Assembly: GCA_002309395.1 (NCBI GenBank)
Contig: DBWU01000086.1
Coordinates: 494 to 8,075, forward strand
DNA length: 7,582 nt
Source of the DNA: Oscillospiraceae bacterium UBA1230
GTDB taxonomy: Bacteria; Bacillota; Clostridia; Oscillospirales; Oscillospiraceae
Direction of reading: 5' to 3'
The notes under the pieces are model-generated. The model saw only the letters and a list, made by a program, of their open reading frames with translations. It was not told where the DNA came from and made no database searches. A program made the translations under genes and the position numbers. Shown piece by piece: positions 1-5,495 of this stretch; within the stretch, counting starts at the first letter, position 1, and every line of letters starts with the position of its first letter.

Positions 1-386
1 CATACCGCCGCTGTGGCGGCGATCTGCGCCGGTGCAACGTCGTTCATGCCAACGGTAAAGAGTGCCATGATCACCACCAGCGCGCTGGAGGAGTTGCACA
101 CGGGGGAGGAGATAGACAGTTCTATATACCTAAGTCCGGCATATCCTACCGTCATGGATACGATGTAGAGCAGTGAGACCGGCAGATACGCCCAGATGAT
201 CTGCCAGGAGATCTCCACACCGCCCAAGAAGATCTCATAGGCGGCGTGAAGCCCCATCACAACACCTACGGCGATCACCATCTTCAGATGGTTCAGTTTA
301 TCGTCCGCATCCTGGCAGCCGATTTTGCTGAACAGATCCGAGCCGCTCCAGCAAAGCATGGCGGCAAGGGACAGAATAAACCACAT
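1..386 (-). CDS. EamA/DMT-type transporter, N-terminal part (3' end beyond window)
   Basis: I translated this minus-strand frame by eye: 128 codons run open from an ATG at 384-386 to the window edge. The protein begins MWFILSLAAM, then CWSGSDLFSK, and is strongly hydrophobic. Likely membrane segments are at about residues 2-18, 34-53, 62-85 and 97-113. A short opening helix with W-S-G-S-D-L-F, then a charged loop, and a later S-S-P-V-C-N-S-S-S-A-L segment leading into a helix resemble the first half of EamA-domain (drug/metabolite transporter superfamily) proteins, which are about 280-300 residues with ten helices. The substrate cannot be inferred. The start is supported by AGGAGGT at 397-403 (minus strand), 10 bases upstream. 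The gene lies 93 bp downstream of the PLP lyase gene in the same direction, with no clear terminator or promoter between, so co-transcription is likely. A small unrelated membrane protein cannot be fully excluded. Confidence 0.72.
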   Translation of the reverse strand, partial: MWFILSLAAMLCWSGSDLFSKIGCQDADDKLNHLKMVIAVGVVMGLHAAYEIFLGGVEISWQIIWAYLPVSLLYIVSMTVGYAGLRYIELSISSPVCNSSSALVVIMALFTVGMNDVAPAQIAATAAV

Positions 387-397
387 ACAGGGTGTTA

Positions 398-403
398 CCT
401 CCT
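398..403 (-). promoter_or_regulatory. Shine-Dalgarno AGGAGG of the DMT transporter gene
   Basis: The plus strand reads cctcct, giving AGGAGG followed by TAA on the minus strand, 11 bases before the ATG at 386. It fixes the start of the truncated membrane protein gene. Confidence 0.75.
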
Positions 404-410
404 ATCAATA

Positions 411-436
411 TCTGTAAATGAAAACCACTTTACAGA
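411..436. repeat. Perfect 8-bp inverted repeat (possible operator or leader hairpin)
   Basis: The sequence TCTGTAAA (411-418), ten bases, then TTTACAGA (429-436) forms a perfect 8-bp dyad. It lies between the PLP lyase and the transporter gene, just before the transporter's ribosome binding site. It is AT-rich and lacks a following U-tract in either direction, so it is not a typical terminator. It could be a repressor operator or a weak RNA hairpin affecting translation of the transporter. The dyad is seen; the function is inference. Confidence 0.45.
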
Positions 437-479
437 CGTTGCGGCGGCGGCCTGCGGCGGAAGGGGTGATTTGGCGTAT

Positions 480-1769
480 TCATAGGTCGATCTCTCCTGC
501 CTCCAACATTTTCTGCAAGCTCATCATCACGCCCAGCTTGGCGTGATACCACGTTAAACCGCCCTGATAGTATACCGCGTACGGCGGACGGATCGGCCCG
601 TCGGCGCTCAACTCGATGGAAGAACCCTGGTTGAAAGCGCCTGCCGCCATGATGATCTCGCTTTCATATCCTGCCATGGGCGAGGGGATCGGCGTTACGT
701 AGCTGTCCACCGGCGCGGCGGCCTGGATACCGCGGCAGAACGCCAGCATGGCGTCCCGTGAACCCAGTTCAATGGACTGAATGATGTCACAGCGCGGCGC
801 GTCCCACGCCGGCACGACGGAGAATCCCAGCTTTTGATAGCAGGCGGCGGCAAAGATCGCGCCTTTCAAGGCGCTTTGCACCACCGTAGGCGCTAAAAAG
901 AGACCTTGATAGACGGAGGGGAGCAATCCCAGATTGGCGCCCACCTCGCGCCCCATCCCCGGCGCATTGAGCCGATAGCCGCAGCGCTCCACCAGCTCCC
1001 GCCTGCCGCAGACGTATCCGCCGGTGGCGGCAAGACCGCCGCCGGGATTCTTGATAAGGCTTCCCACGATCAGATCTGCGCCCGCGTCGGTGGGGTCGCG
1101 CATTTCGGTAAACTCGCCGTAGCAGTTGTCCACCATGCAGATCACGTCTTTTTTACACTGCTTGCAAAAAGCGATCAGCTCGCCGATCTGCGCCACGGAA
1201 AAGCTGGGGCGCACGGCGTAACCTTTACTGCGCTGTATGGTGATGAGCTTCGTCCTCTCACCGATGGCGGCGCGGATCCCCTCGTAGTCAAAGCCGCCGT
1301 CCGGCAGCAGCTCCACTTGGCGGTAGCGCACGCCGTATTCCATCAGAGATACGGGGGAGGGGCGGATCCCGATGACCTCCTCCAGCGTGTCATACGGTGC
1401 GCCCACGGGGGAGAGCAGCTCGTCCCCCGGCAGGAGGTTGGCGCTCAAAGCCAGATAGAGGGCGTGGGTGCCGCAGGTGATCTGGGGGCGCACCAGCGCG
1501 CTTTCGGCGTGAAAACAATCGGCGTAGACGCGCTCCAGCGTGTCCCTGCCGCTGTCGTTCGTGCCGTACCCCGTGGTGGGGATGAAATGGGTGGCGTTCA
1601 CACCGTTTTTCTGCATGGCGGCGATCACGCGTGCCTGATTGAATTCCGCCACCTCGTCCACCCGTGCAAACGCGGCGGATAAAGTCGGCAGTATCTCGTC
1701 TGTAAAGGATAATACCTTGTCAGAAATACCTAACGTGCGATAGGCGTCGTTTCGCTCTAAACGTTCCAT
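480..1769 (-). CDS. Methionine gamma-lyase family (aluminum resistance-type) PLP enzyme
   Basis: This 429-residue protein belongs to the Cys/Met-metabolism PLP fold, specifically the family named 'methionine gamma-lyase family' or 'aluminum resistance protein' (PF06838, like B. subtilis YnbB). Visible motifs are TTGYGTNDSGRDTLE (65-79), the cofactor-ring aspartate in VDNCYGEF (D214), and GADLIVGSLIKNPGGG with the probable Schiff-base lysine K240. A further conserved block, IPSPMAGYESE, is near 361-371. The length is normal for the family. The true substrate of this family is poorly defined; C-S lyase activity on methionine or cysteine-type substrates is inferred from fold, and the aluminum link comes from old annotation. 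The ATG at 1767-1769 is chosen because GAGGA lies six bases upstream on the minus strand and family members begin similarly. The TGA stop is at 480-482. The DMT transporter gene follows after 93 bp, suggesting that lyase and exporter or importer share a transcript. Confidence 0.9.
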   Translation of the reverse strand: MERLERNDAYRTLGISDKVLSFTDEILPTLSAAFARVDEVAEFNQARVIAAMQKNGVNATHFIPTTGYGTNDSGRDTLERVYADCFHAESALVRPQITCGTHALYLALSANLLPGDELLSPVGAPYDTLEEVIGIRPSPVSLMEYGVRYRQVELLPDGGFDYEGIRAAIGERTKLITIQRSKGYAVRPSFSVAQIGELIAFCKQCKKDVICMVDNCYGEFTEMRDPTDAGADLIVGSLIKNPGGGLAATGGYVCGRRELVERCGYRLNAPGMGREVGANLGLLPSVYQGLFLAPTVVQSALKGAIFAAACYQKLGFSVVPAWDAPRCDIIQSIELGSRDAMLAFCRGIQAAAPVDSYVTPIPSPMAGYESEIIMAAGAFNQGSSIELSADGPIRPPYAVYYQGGLTWYHAKLGVMMSLQKMLEAGEIDL

Positions 1770-1795
1770 GTCTCATCCTCGCTTTCTTCCGTAAA

Positions 1796-1824
1796 ACTGT
1801 ATCATATCCCACTTGTCATTGCAA
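1796..1824 (-). promoter_or_regulatory. SigA-type promoter of the PLP lyase gene
   Basis: On the minus strand TTGCAA (1819-1824) is followed by a 17-base spacer and TACAGT (1796-1801), preceded by TG in the extended -10 position (TGATACAGT). Transcription would start near 1789, giving a leader of about 20 bases that contains the ribosome binding site. The -10 matches consensus at four of six positions, but spacing and extended TG support it. Its -35 abuts the -35 of the opposite dus promoter. Confidence 0.6.
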
Positions 1825-1841
1825 GGAGAAAAATGTATAAT
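1813..1841 (+). promoter_or_regulatory. SigA-type promoter of the dus-GH25 operon
   Basis: TTGTCA (1813-1818), exactly 17 bases, then a perfect TATAAT (1836-1841). The predicted start is about 1848, leaving a leader of roughly 28 bases before the ATG at 1877. This makes starts at or upstream of 1855 unlikely for the downstream gene. Confidence 0.8.
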
Positions 1842-1876
1842 AAAAGCGGATTTTGCAGGGAAAGCGTGGTGACGCT

Positions 1877-2797
1877 ATGGCAAAGCGATATGCCGCACCC
1901 ATGGAGGGGTTGACTACTTGGCTGTGGCGCCGGGTCCATGCGGAGATCTTCGGCGGCACGGACAAATACTTTACGCCGTTTCTCTCGCCCAACGATAACT
2001 GCGCGTTTCAGCGTAAGGAACTGCGTGAGATCGAGGATACCGCGCCGCTCCGCGTGGTGCCGCAGATCATGGCGGCGCGGGCGGAGCATTTGATCTGGGC
2101 GTCGCGCGAGCTGGGGCAGCGCGGATACGAGGAGATCAATCTCAACGTCGGATGTCCCTCCGGCACCGTGACCGCCAAGCATAAGGGGGCGGGGCTTCTG
2201 TGCCGCTGCGACGAGCTGGATGCGCTGTTGGACGCGGCTTTTACGGCGCTTCCGGCGATGCGCCTCTCAGTCAAAACCCGTGTGGGGTACGCCTCCTATG
2301 ACGAATGGCAGGCGTTGCTGGCGATCTACAACCGCTATCCCATCCATGAGCTGATCGTGCATCCGCGGATCCGCAAAGAGTTTTATACCGGCGAGGCGCG
2401 GCGATCTGTTTTTGCGTGGACGCGAGAGCATACGGATCTGCCGCTTGTCTATAACGGCGACGTGGCGTCCGCACAGGATCCGGCGTTTGCAGAGCCGGTG
2501 ATGGTAGGACGGGGTCTATTGCGCGATCCGGCGCTTTTTCGCCGCGCCGGCGGCGGCGCTCCGGCAAGCCGGGCGGAGCTGAACGCATACGTCACAGCGC
2601 TGGCGGACGGATACGAGGCCGCGCTGGGGGCGGACGCGGCGCTGCACAAGATGTGGGAATTGTGGGTGTATCTTATCGAGGCGTTCCGCGGCGGCGAGCC
2701 GTATATGAAAGCCATGCGGAAGTGCCGCACGCTTTCGGCGTACCGCGGCGTTGCCGGGGCGGTGCTGCGGGAACTGCCGCTCGTCTGGCAGGAGTAG
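1877..2797 (+). CDS. tRNA-dihydrouridine synthase (Dus family flavoenzyme)
   Basis: This 306-residue protein is an FMN- and NAD(P)H-dependent enzyme that reduces specific uridines in tRNA to dihydrouridine in the cytoplasm. Visible Dus features are AAPMEG at the N terminus (6-11), the active-site block NLNVGCPSGTV with catalytic Cys93, KGAGLL (103-108), SVKTRVGY with the FMN-contacting Lys133, VHPRIR with His162, the phosphate-binding YNGDV (192-196) and GRGLLRDP (211-218). The second half is the usual helical domain. It is a short Dus of the type common in Clostridia; which tRNA position it modifies cannot be told. I place the start at ATG 1877 rather than the in-frame TTG at 1853. GGTGA stands five to nine bases before 1877, the protein then begins just ahead of the AAPMEG motif, and the TTG is only about five bases from the predicted transcription start. 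It is first in an operon with a GH25 lysozyme nine bases downstream. Confidence 0.93.
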   Translation: MAKRYAAPMEGLTTWLWRRVHAEIFGGTDKYFTPFLSPNDNCAFQRKELREIEDTAPLRVVPQIMAARAEHLIWASRELGQRGYEEINLNVGCPSGTVTAKHKGAGLLCRCDELDALLDAAFTALPAMRLSVKTRVGYASYDEWQALLAIYNRYPIHELIVHPRIRKEFYTGEARRSVFAWTREHTDLPLVYNGDVASAQDPAFAEPVMVGRGLLRDPALFRRAGGGAPASRAELNAYVTALADGYEAALGADAALHKMWELWVYLIEAFRGGEPYMKAMRKCRTLSAYRGVAGAVLRELPLVWQE

Positions 2798-2804
2798 GAG
2801 GGTG
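2796..2804 (+). promoter_or_regulatory. Ribosome binding site of the GH25 gene (overlaps dus stop)
   Basis: The TAG stop of dus runs into AGGAGGGTGA, placing a near-perfect Shine-Dalgarno sequence a few bases before ATG 2807. This indicates tight co-translation of the two genes. Confidence 0.75.
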
Positions 2805-2806
2805 AA

Positions 2807-3679
2807 ATGTCCGGTGCGTATTTACGCCGCGTTATCCTGGCGGCGGCGCTGTTTCTGGCGTCGGCGGCAGTGCTGGCGGTTCTGGTGATGAGCATACTGT
2901 CTGCCGGTTCTTTCGGCGGACCGGAGGACGACAACACCGTCATCGTAAATGACGGGGCGAATCTGGTATCCCTCGTGCCGCAGGAAGGCGCGGCGGTCAG
3001 CGCGTTGCAGGCGGAGGATTTTCTCGTCGAGGGCGACAGGATTTTGTATACGGAGAGCGACTATACGACCCGGCAGGGGATCGACGTGTCGGAGTTTCAA
3101 GGCGAGATCGACTGGCACGCGGTGAAGGACAGCGGCGTGGAATTTGCCTATCTGCGGATCGGCTATCGCGGCAGTACGGAAGGTCTTTTGCATGAGGACG
3201 CCGCGTACCGCCGCAATCTGGCGCAGTCGCGGGAGGCGGGCGTCGAGCCGGGCGTCTATTTCTTTTCCCAGGCGATCACGGCAGAGGAGGCGCGCGAGGA
3301 GGCGGACTGGGTGCTTTCCCATCTGGATGGCTGGACGCCGGAATTGCCGGTCATGTTCGACTGGGAACCGTTCGGCGCGGAGGATTCCCGCTCCCAAACG
3401 GCGGACACGGAGCGTTTGACGGACTGCGCCATGGCGTTTTGCGACCGCCTTTCCAATGCCGGATGCGGCGCAGGCGTCTATCTCAACCGTCAGCAAGGCT
3501 ATTACGTGTACGATATCGCGCGGTTGCAGGCGTATACGCTCTGGGTCTCCGATCCCAACGAATCCCCGGATTTTTACTACGCCTTTTCCATCTGGCAATA
3601 TACCTTTTCCGGCACCGTGCCGGGGATCGGCACGGCGGTAGACAGGGACCTTTTGTTCCTTCCGGCGCCGGGGGAATAA
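2807..3679 (+). CDS. Membrane-anchored GH25 lysozyme (N-acetylmuramidase)
   Basis: This 290-residue protein has a basic N-terminus (RR at 7-8) and a hydrophobic segment at about 9-32 that should act as a signal anchor or signal peptide. An acidic linker (about 35-88) and a glycoside hydrolase family 25 domain (about 89-285) follow. Catalytic-site residues are visible: GIDVSEFQG with D93, YLRIGYRG (115-122), GVYFFSQA (149-156), MFDWEP with D185 and E187 (the likely acid), and SIWQYTFSG then VDRDLL with D279. GH25 enzymes cleave the beta-1,4 bond between MurNAc and GlcNAc of peptidoglycan. No lipobox is evident and no cell-wall binding repeats are present, so membrane anchoring is favoured. The start is well supported by AGGAGGGTGA directly after the dus stop. 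It is co-transcribed with dus and ends at a strong terminator. A housekeeping wall-remodelling role is likelier than a phage endolysin, since no phage genes are nearby. Confidence 0.92.
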   Translation: MSGAYLRRVILAAALFLASAAVLAVLVMSILSAGSFGGPEDDNTVIVNDGANLVSLVPQEGAAVSALQAEDFLVEGDRILYTESDYTTRQGIDVSEFQGEIDWHAVKDSGVEFAYLRIGYRGSTEGLLHEDAAYRRNLAQSREAGVEPGVYFFSQAITAEEAREEADWVLSHLDGWTPELPVMFDWEPFGAEDSRSQTADTERLTDCAMAFCDRLSNAGCGAGVYLNRQQGYYVYDIARLQAYTLWVSDPNESPDFYYAFSIWQYTFSGTVPGIGTAVDRDLLFLPAPGE

Positions 3680-3684
3680 AAAAA

Positions 3685-3716
3685 CAGGGAGCGGTCGTTC
3701 CGCTCCCTGCGTTTTT
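3685..3716. terminator. Strong bidirectional rho-independent terminator
   Basis: CAGGGAGCGG (3685-3694), loop TCGTT, CCGCTCCCTG (3700-3709) form a perfect 10-bp GC-rich stem. On the plus strand it is followed by CG and five T (3712-3716). On the minus strand the A-run at 3678-3684 gives a seven-T tract. It lies five bases after the GH25 stop and about ten bases after the stop of the convergent YabE-like gene, so it ends both transcripts. Confidence 0.95.
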
Positions 3717-3719
3717 ATT

Positions 3720-4745
3720 TCAGTCCAAAATATACACGGTGCAATCCCGGCGCCCCCACTGATAGCAGGTGGCGATATCTTCAAACCACAGGTCGATGAT
3801 GTTGCCCTTCACGGCGCTTCCGCAGTCCCGTGCCACCGCCATACCGTAGACCCAGCTTCCACTGACGGTCTGGATAAACATCCGTGTGCCGTAGGGGATC
3901 ACGGTGGGATCTACTGCGATATTGCCCACCTCGGTGGGGTAGCCGGTGGCGCCGTAGCCGTGGATGGCATACGCCGTGGCGTTACAGAGCATGACGCTGG
4001 AATAGGTGAGCGTCTCACCGGAAACGAAAGTCAGATAGCCGCTGCCGTCTTCATTCGGATGATCTTCGGCGATCCGGTCGTCCCGCGCCACGCTGTCCAC
4101 CCGCGTGCCGTACTCCACGATCTCGCTGACGGCGGTATCGTCGGACCTTCCGACGTATGAGGTGGAGCGCAATTCACCGTCGATATAGAGGTTGAGATAC
4201 GTTTCCACGTACTCGCCGTCCGCGCCGGTCTGCACGACTTCCTCCGTGTCTTTGTAGCGCAGGGGGTTCGCCACGCGCTCCGTCTGATAGGTGGTTTCCA
4301 CCGTCTTTTCCCAGGAATAGAGCCAATAGTCCGTGATACGGATGGTCAGGTGGTCGCCGGTCATATCCAGTACCACCATCTCGTCCTCCTCCGGCTCAAC
4401 GCGGAGCCGGTGCAGAAGCCGAGACACCGTTTCGTGCCGCGCCGTGACCGTTTCCTCCCGGTCACCCCACAGCAGCGTGACTTTCTGCCCCTTATCCAGA
4501 AGCAACTGCGCGTCACCCAGCAGGCCGACAGAGGAGCGGACCGACAGATAGGCGTACTCGGCGTCCTCCCGAGGCGTACCGAAGATCGCCACCGGCTCGC
4601 CGTCCTGCTGTAAAAGGTAAGTATAATTCGCACTACCCGTGTTCTGCAGCGACAGGGGTATCACGATTGCCGCGGCAAGCAGCAAGCCTGTGTGAAACAG
4701 TCGCCCGCTCGCAAACTGCAGGATCCGATTCCAAATCTCTTTCAT
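3720..4745 (-). CDS. YabE-like cell-wall protein with DUF348, G5 and 3D domains
   Basis: This 341-residue exported protein has a basic N-terminal stretch, a membrane segment at about 18-34 and an extracellular region. A single DUF348-like unit (about 89-128, VTLLWGDREETVT onward) is followed by a G5 domain (about 135-213, ending IVEYGT) and a 3D domain (about 250-341). The three aspartates naming the 3D domain are visible: AVDP (D279), ARDCG (D307) and IDLWF (D318), together with VIPYGT and a VYIL C-terminus. The 3D fold resembles the MltA lytic transglycosylase barrel, so peptidoglycan cleavage and resuscitation-type wall remodelling are the family expectation; I have no direct evidence of activity. 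B. subtilis YabE usually carries more DUF348 repeats, so this is a compact form. The start at 4743-4745 has GAGGG close upstream (about three to four bases, slightly tight) and gives a sensible signal anchor. Four cysteines in the 3D domain are unusual. The stop is TGA at 3720-3722. Confidence 0.88.
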   Translation of the reverse strand: MKEIWNRILQFASGRLFHTGLLLAAAIVIPLSLQNTGSANYTYLLQQDGEPVAIFGTPREDAEYAYLSVRSSVGLLGDAQLLLDKGQKVTLLWGDREETVTARHETVSRLLHRLRVEPEEDEMVVLDMTGDHLTIRITDYWLYSWEKTVETTYQTERVANPLRYKDTEEVVQTGADGEYVETYLNLYIDGELRSTSYVGRSDDTAVSEIVEYGTRVDSVARDDRIAEDHPNEDGSGYLTFVSGETLTYSSVMLCNATAYAIHGYGATGYPTEVGNIAVDPTVIPYGTRMFIQTVSGSWVYGMAVARDCGSAVKGNIIDLWFEDIATCYQWGRRDCTVYILD

Positions 4746-4762
4746 ATACCCTCACCGTATTT

Positions 4763-4786
4763 CGCCGCCCGACGCACGGGGCAGCG
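4763..4786 (-). promoter_or_regulatory. Leader hairpin before the YabE-like gene's ribosome binding site
   Basis: In the minus-strand RNA, CGCUGCCC, eight bases, then GGGCGGCG can form an 8-bp stem with one G-U pair, ending about ten bases before the ribosome binding site. No U-tract follows, so it is not a terminator. It may affect translation or message stability. The base pairing is seen; the role is inference. Confidence 0.4.
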
Positions 4787-4803
4787 TATTTACAGATTTG
4801 ATA

Positions 4804-4831
4804 CCAAAATGTAATCTTTGTTACGATTTGG
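4804..4831. repeat. Imperfect inverted repeat at the 5' end of the YabE-like leader
   Basis: CCAAA (4804-4808) pairs with TTTGG (4827-4831), and GTAA (4811-4814) with TTAC (4821-4824), forming a nested dyad just downstream of the predicted minus-strand transcription start. It could be a 5' RNA stem that protects the message, or an operator. Confidence 0.4.
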
Positions 4832-4840
4832 CGTGGGTGG

Positions 4841-4869
4841 AGTATAGCACGGCGGAGGCACCTTGTCAA
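4841..4869 (-). promoter_or_regulatory. Near-consensus SigA promoter of the YabE-like gene
   Basis: On the minus strand a perfect TTGACA (4864-4869), a 17-base spacer and TATACT (4841-4846) are seen, with TG in the extended -10 position (TGCTATACT). The predicted start is near 4834, giving a leader of about 88 bases before the ATG at 4745. This is the strongest promoter in the window and points to constitutive, vegetative expression unless the leader modulates it. Confidence 0.88.
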
Positions 4870-4896
4870 GTCGTATGGCATTTTGCGGTAGACGGG

Positions 4897-4951
4897 ACGC
4901 CGCCGCAGTGGAACCGGGATCGTTTCCACCTTGCAAGGCGGCGTTTTATTT
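4897..4951 (+). terminator. Terminator-like two-tier hairpin upstream of rimM
   Basis: ACGCCGCC (4897-4904) pairs perfectly with GGCGGCGT (4937-4944), followed by TTTATTT. Inside, GTGGAA (4908-4913) pairs with TTCCAC (4924-4929). The outer stem plus T-rich tail has the form of a rho-independent terminator on the plus strand, although no plus-strand gene lies upstream. It physically overlaps the -35 and spacer of the rimM promoter, so it may end a short upstream transcript, act as an attenuator, or be incidental. Confidence 0.5.
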
Positions 4952-4959
4952 GTTACAAT
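4931..4959 (+). promoter_or_regulatory. Extended -10 promoter of the rimM-trmD operon
   Basis: TTGCAA (4931-4936), a 17-base spacer and TACAAT (4954-4959), with TG in the extended -10 position (TGTTACAAT). The predicted start is near 4966, giving a leader of roughly 23 bases that contains the GGGAGGT ribosome binding site of rimM. The -35 lies within the palindrome CCTTGCAAGG (4929-4938). Confidence 0.75.
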
Positions 4960-4988
4960 AGGAATAATCTGGCAGGGAGGTAGTCGGT

Positions 4989-5495
4989 ATGCGCCCGGAG
5001 TTTATTGCCGTCGGAACCGTGGTGAACGCCCACGGGATCCGTGGTGAGGTAAAAGTGAACCCGTTTGAGATGGATCCGCGGTGGATCGCCGCGTGCAAAA
5101 CGCTGTATATCGGCGGCAAAGCCACACAGGTCGTGAGCGGACGCGTGCATAAGAGCACGGTGCTTTTGAAACTGCCGGGCGTGGAGGATATGGACGCGGC
5201 GCTGGCGCTCAAAGGCAAAGAGGTGTCGATCCGCCGGGCGGAGGTGACGGTGCCGCAGGGCGTCTATTTCGACGCGGAGCTGGAGGGTCTTACAGTGCTT
5301 GACGACGTGTCCGGCGCCGTGCTGGGCACACTGCGGCGTGTACTGCATTATCCTGCCCACGACGTATACGAGGTGCAGGGCGAGAAATCATTTCTCGTTC
5401 CGGCGGTACCGGAGGTGTTTATCGCCGCGGTGGATCTTACCGGCGGTACCATGCGTATCCGCCCCATGAAAGGATTGACAGAGGATGAGAATTGA
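4989..5495 (+). CDS. rimM: Ribosome maturation factor RimM
   Basis: This 168-residue protein matches RimM, the factor that binds ribosomal protein S19 and assists maturation of the 30S subunit head. The N-terminal barrel carries the hallmark GTVVNAHGIRGEVKV (9-23). The C-terminal PRC-barrel half carries YFDAELEGLTVLD (93-105), HYPAHDVYEV (120-129), FLVPAVPEVF (135-144) and a terminal MKGL (160-163). Length is typical. The start at 4989 is supported by GGGAGGTAG seven to eight bases upstream and by the usual short N-terminus before the GxV motif. It has its own promoter and overlaps trmD by 11 bp, so the two are translationally coupled. Unlike many Firmicutes, rpsP and the KH-domain gene are not immediately upstream; the neighbour is the divergent YabE-like gene. 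Confidence 0.96.
   Translation: MRPEFIAVGTVVNAHGIRGEVKVNPFEMDPRWIAACKTLYIGGKATQVVSGRVHKSTVLLKLPGVEDMDAALALKGKEVSIRRAEVTVPQGVYFDAELEGLTVLDDVSGAVLGTLRRVLHYPAHDVYEVQGEKSFLVPAVPEVFIAAVDLTGGTMRIRPMKGLTEDEN

Noticed and set aside
246..485. 79-codon plus-strand open frame over the transporter start and the lyase-transporter gap
   Set aside because: It overlaps a convincing minus-strand membrane protein and its ribosome binding site, and its sequence resembles no family.
906..1682. 258-codon plus-strand open frame opposite the PLP lyase
   Set aside because: It is antisense to a gene with clear family motifs, has no recognisable domain, is His/Ala/Gly-rich as expected from reversed GC-rich codons, and lacks a good ribosome binding site.
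1853..1876. Longer dus start at TTG 1853, adding eight residues
   Set aside because: It lies only a few bases after the predicted transcription start with no ribosome binding site; ATG 1877 has GGTGA at proper distance.
1833..1913. 26-codon leader peptide frame starting ATG 1833, with AGGAG just upstream
   Set aside because: The ATG overlaps the TATAAT -10 of the dus promoter and lies upstream of the predicted transcription start, so it would not be in the message.
2822..3784. 320-codon minus-strand open frame opposite the GH25 gene
   Set aside because: It runs through the strong bidirectional terminator and a gene with intact catalytic motifs. Its composition (Arg, Gln, Ile, His-rich) is typical of a shadow frame.
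4809..4827. WalR-type operator near the YabE-like promoter
   Set aside because: TGTAAT and TGTTAC occur as a direct pair, but the spacer is three bases instead of the five required by the TGTWAH-N5-TGTWAH consensus.
4798..4983. 61-codon plus-strand open frame across the YabE-rimM divergent region
   Set aside because: It starts with TTG without a ribosome binding site and covers two promoters and a hairpin; it has no hydrophobic or repeated pattern suggesting a real peptide.
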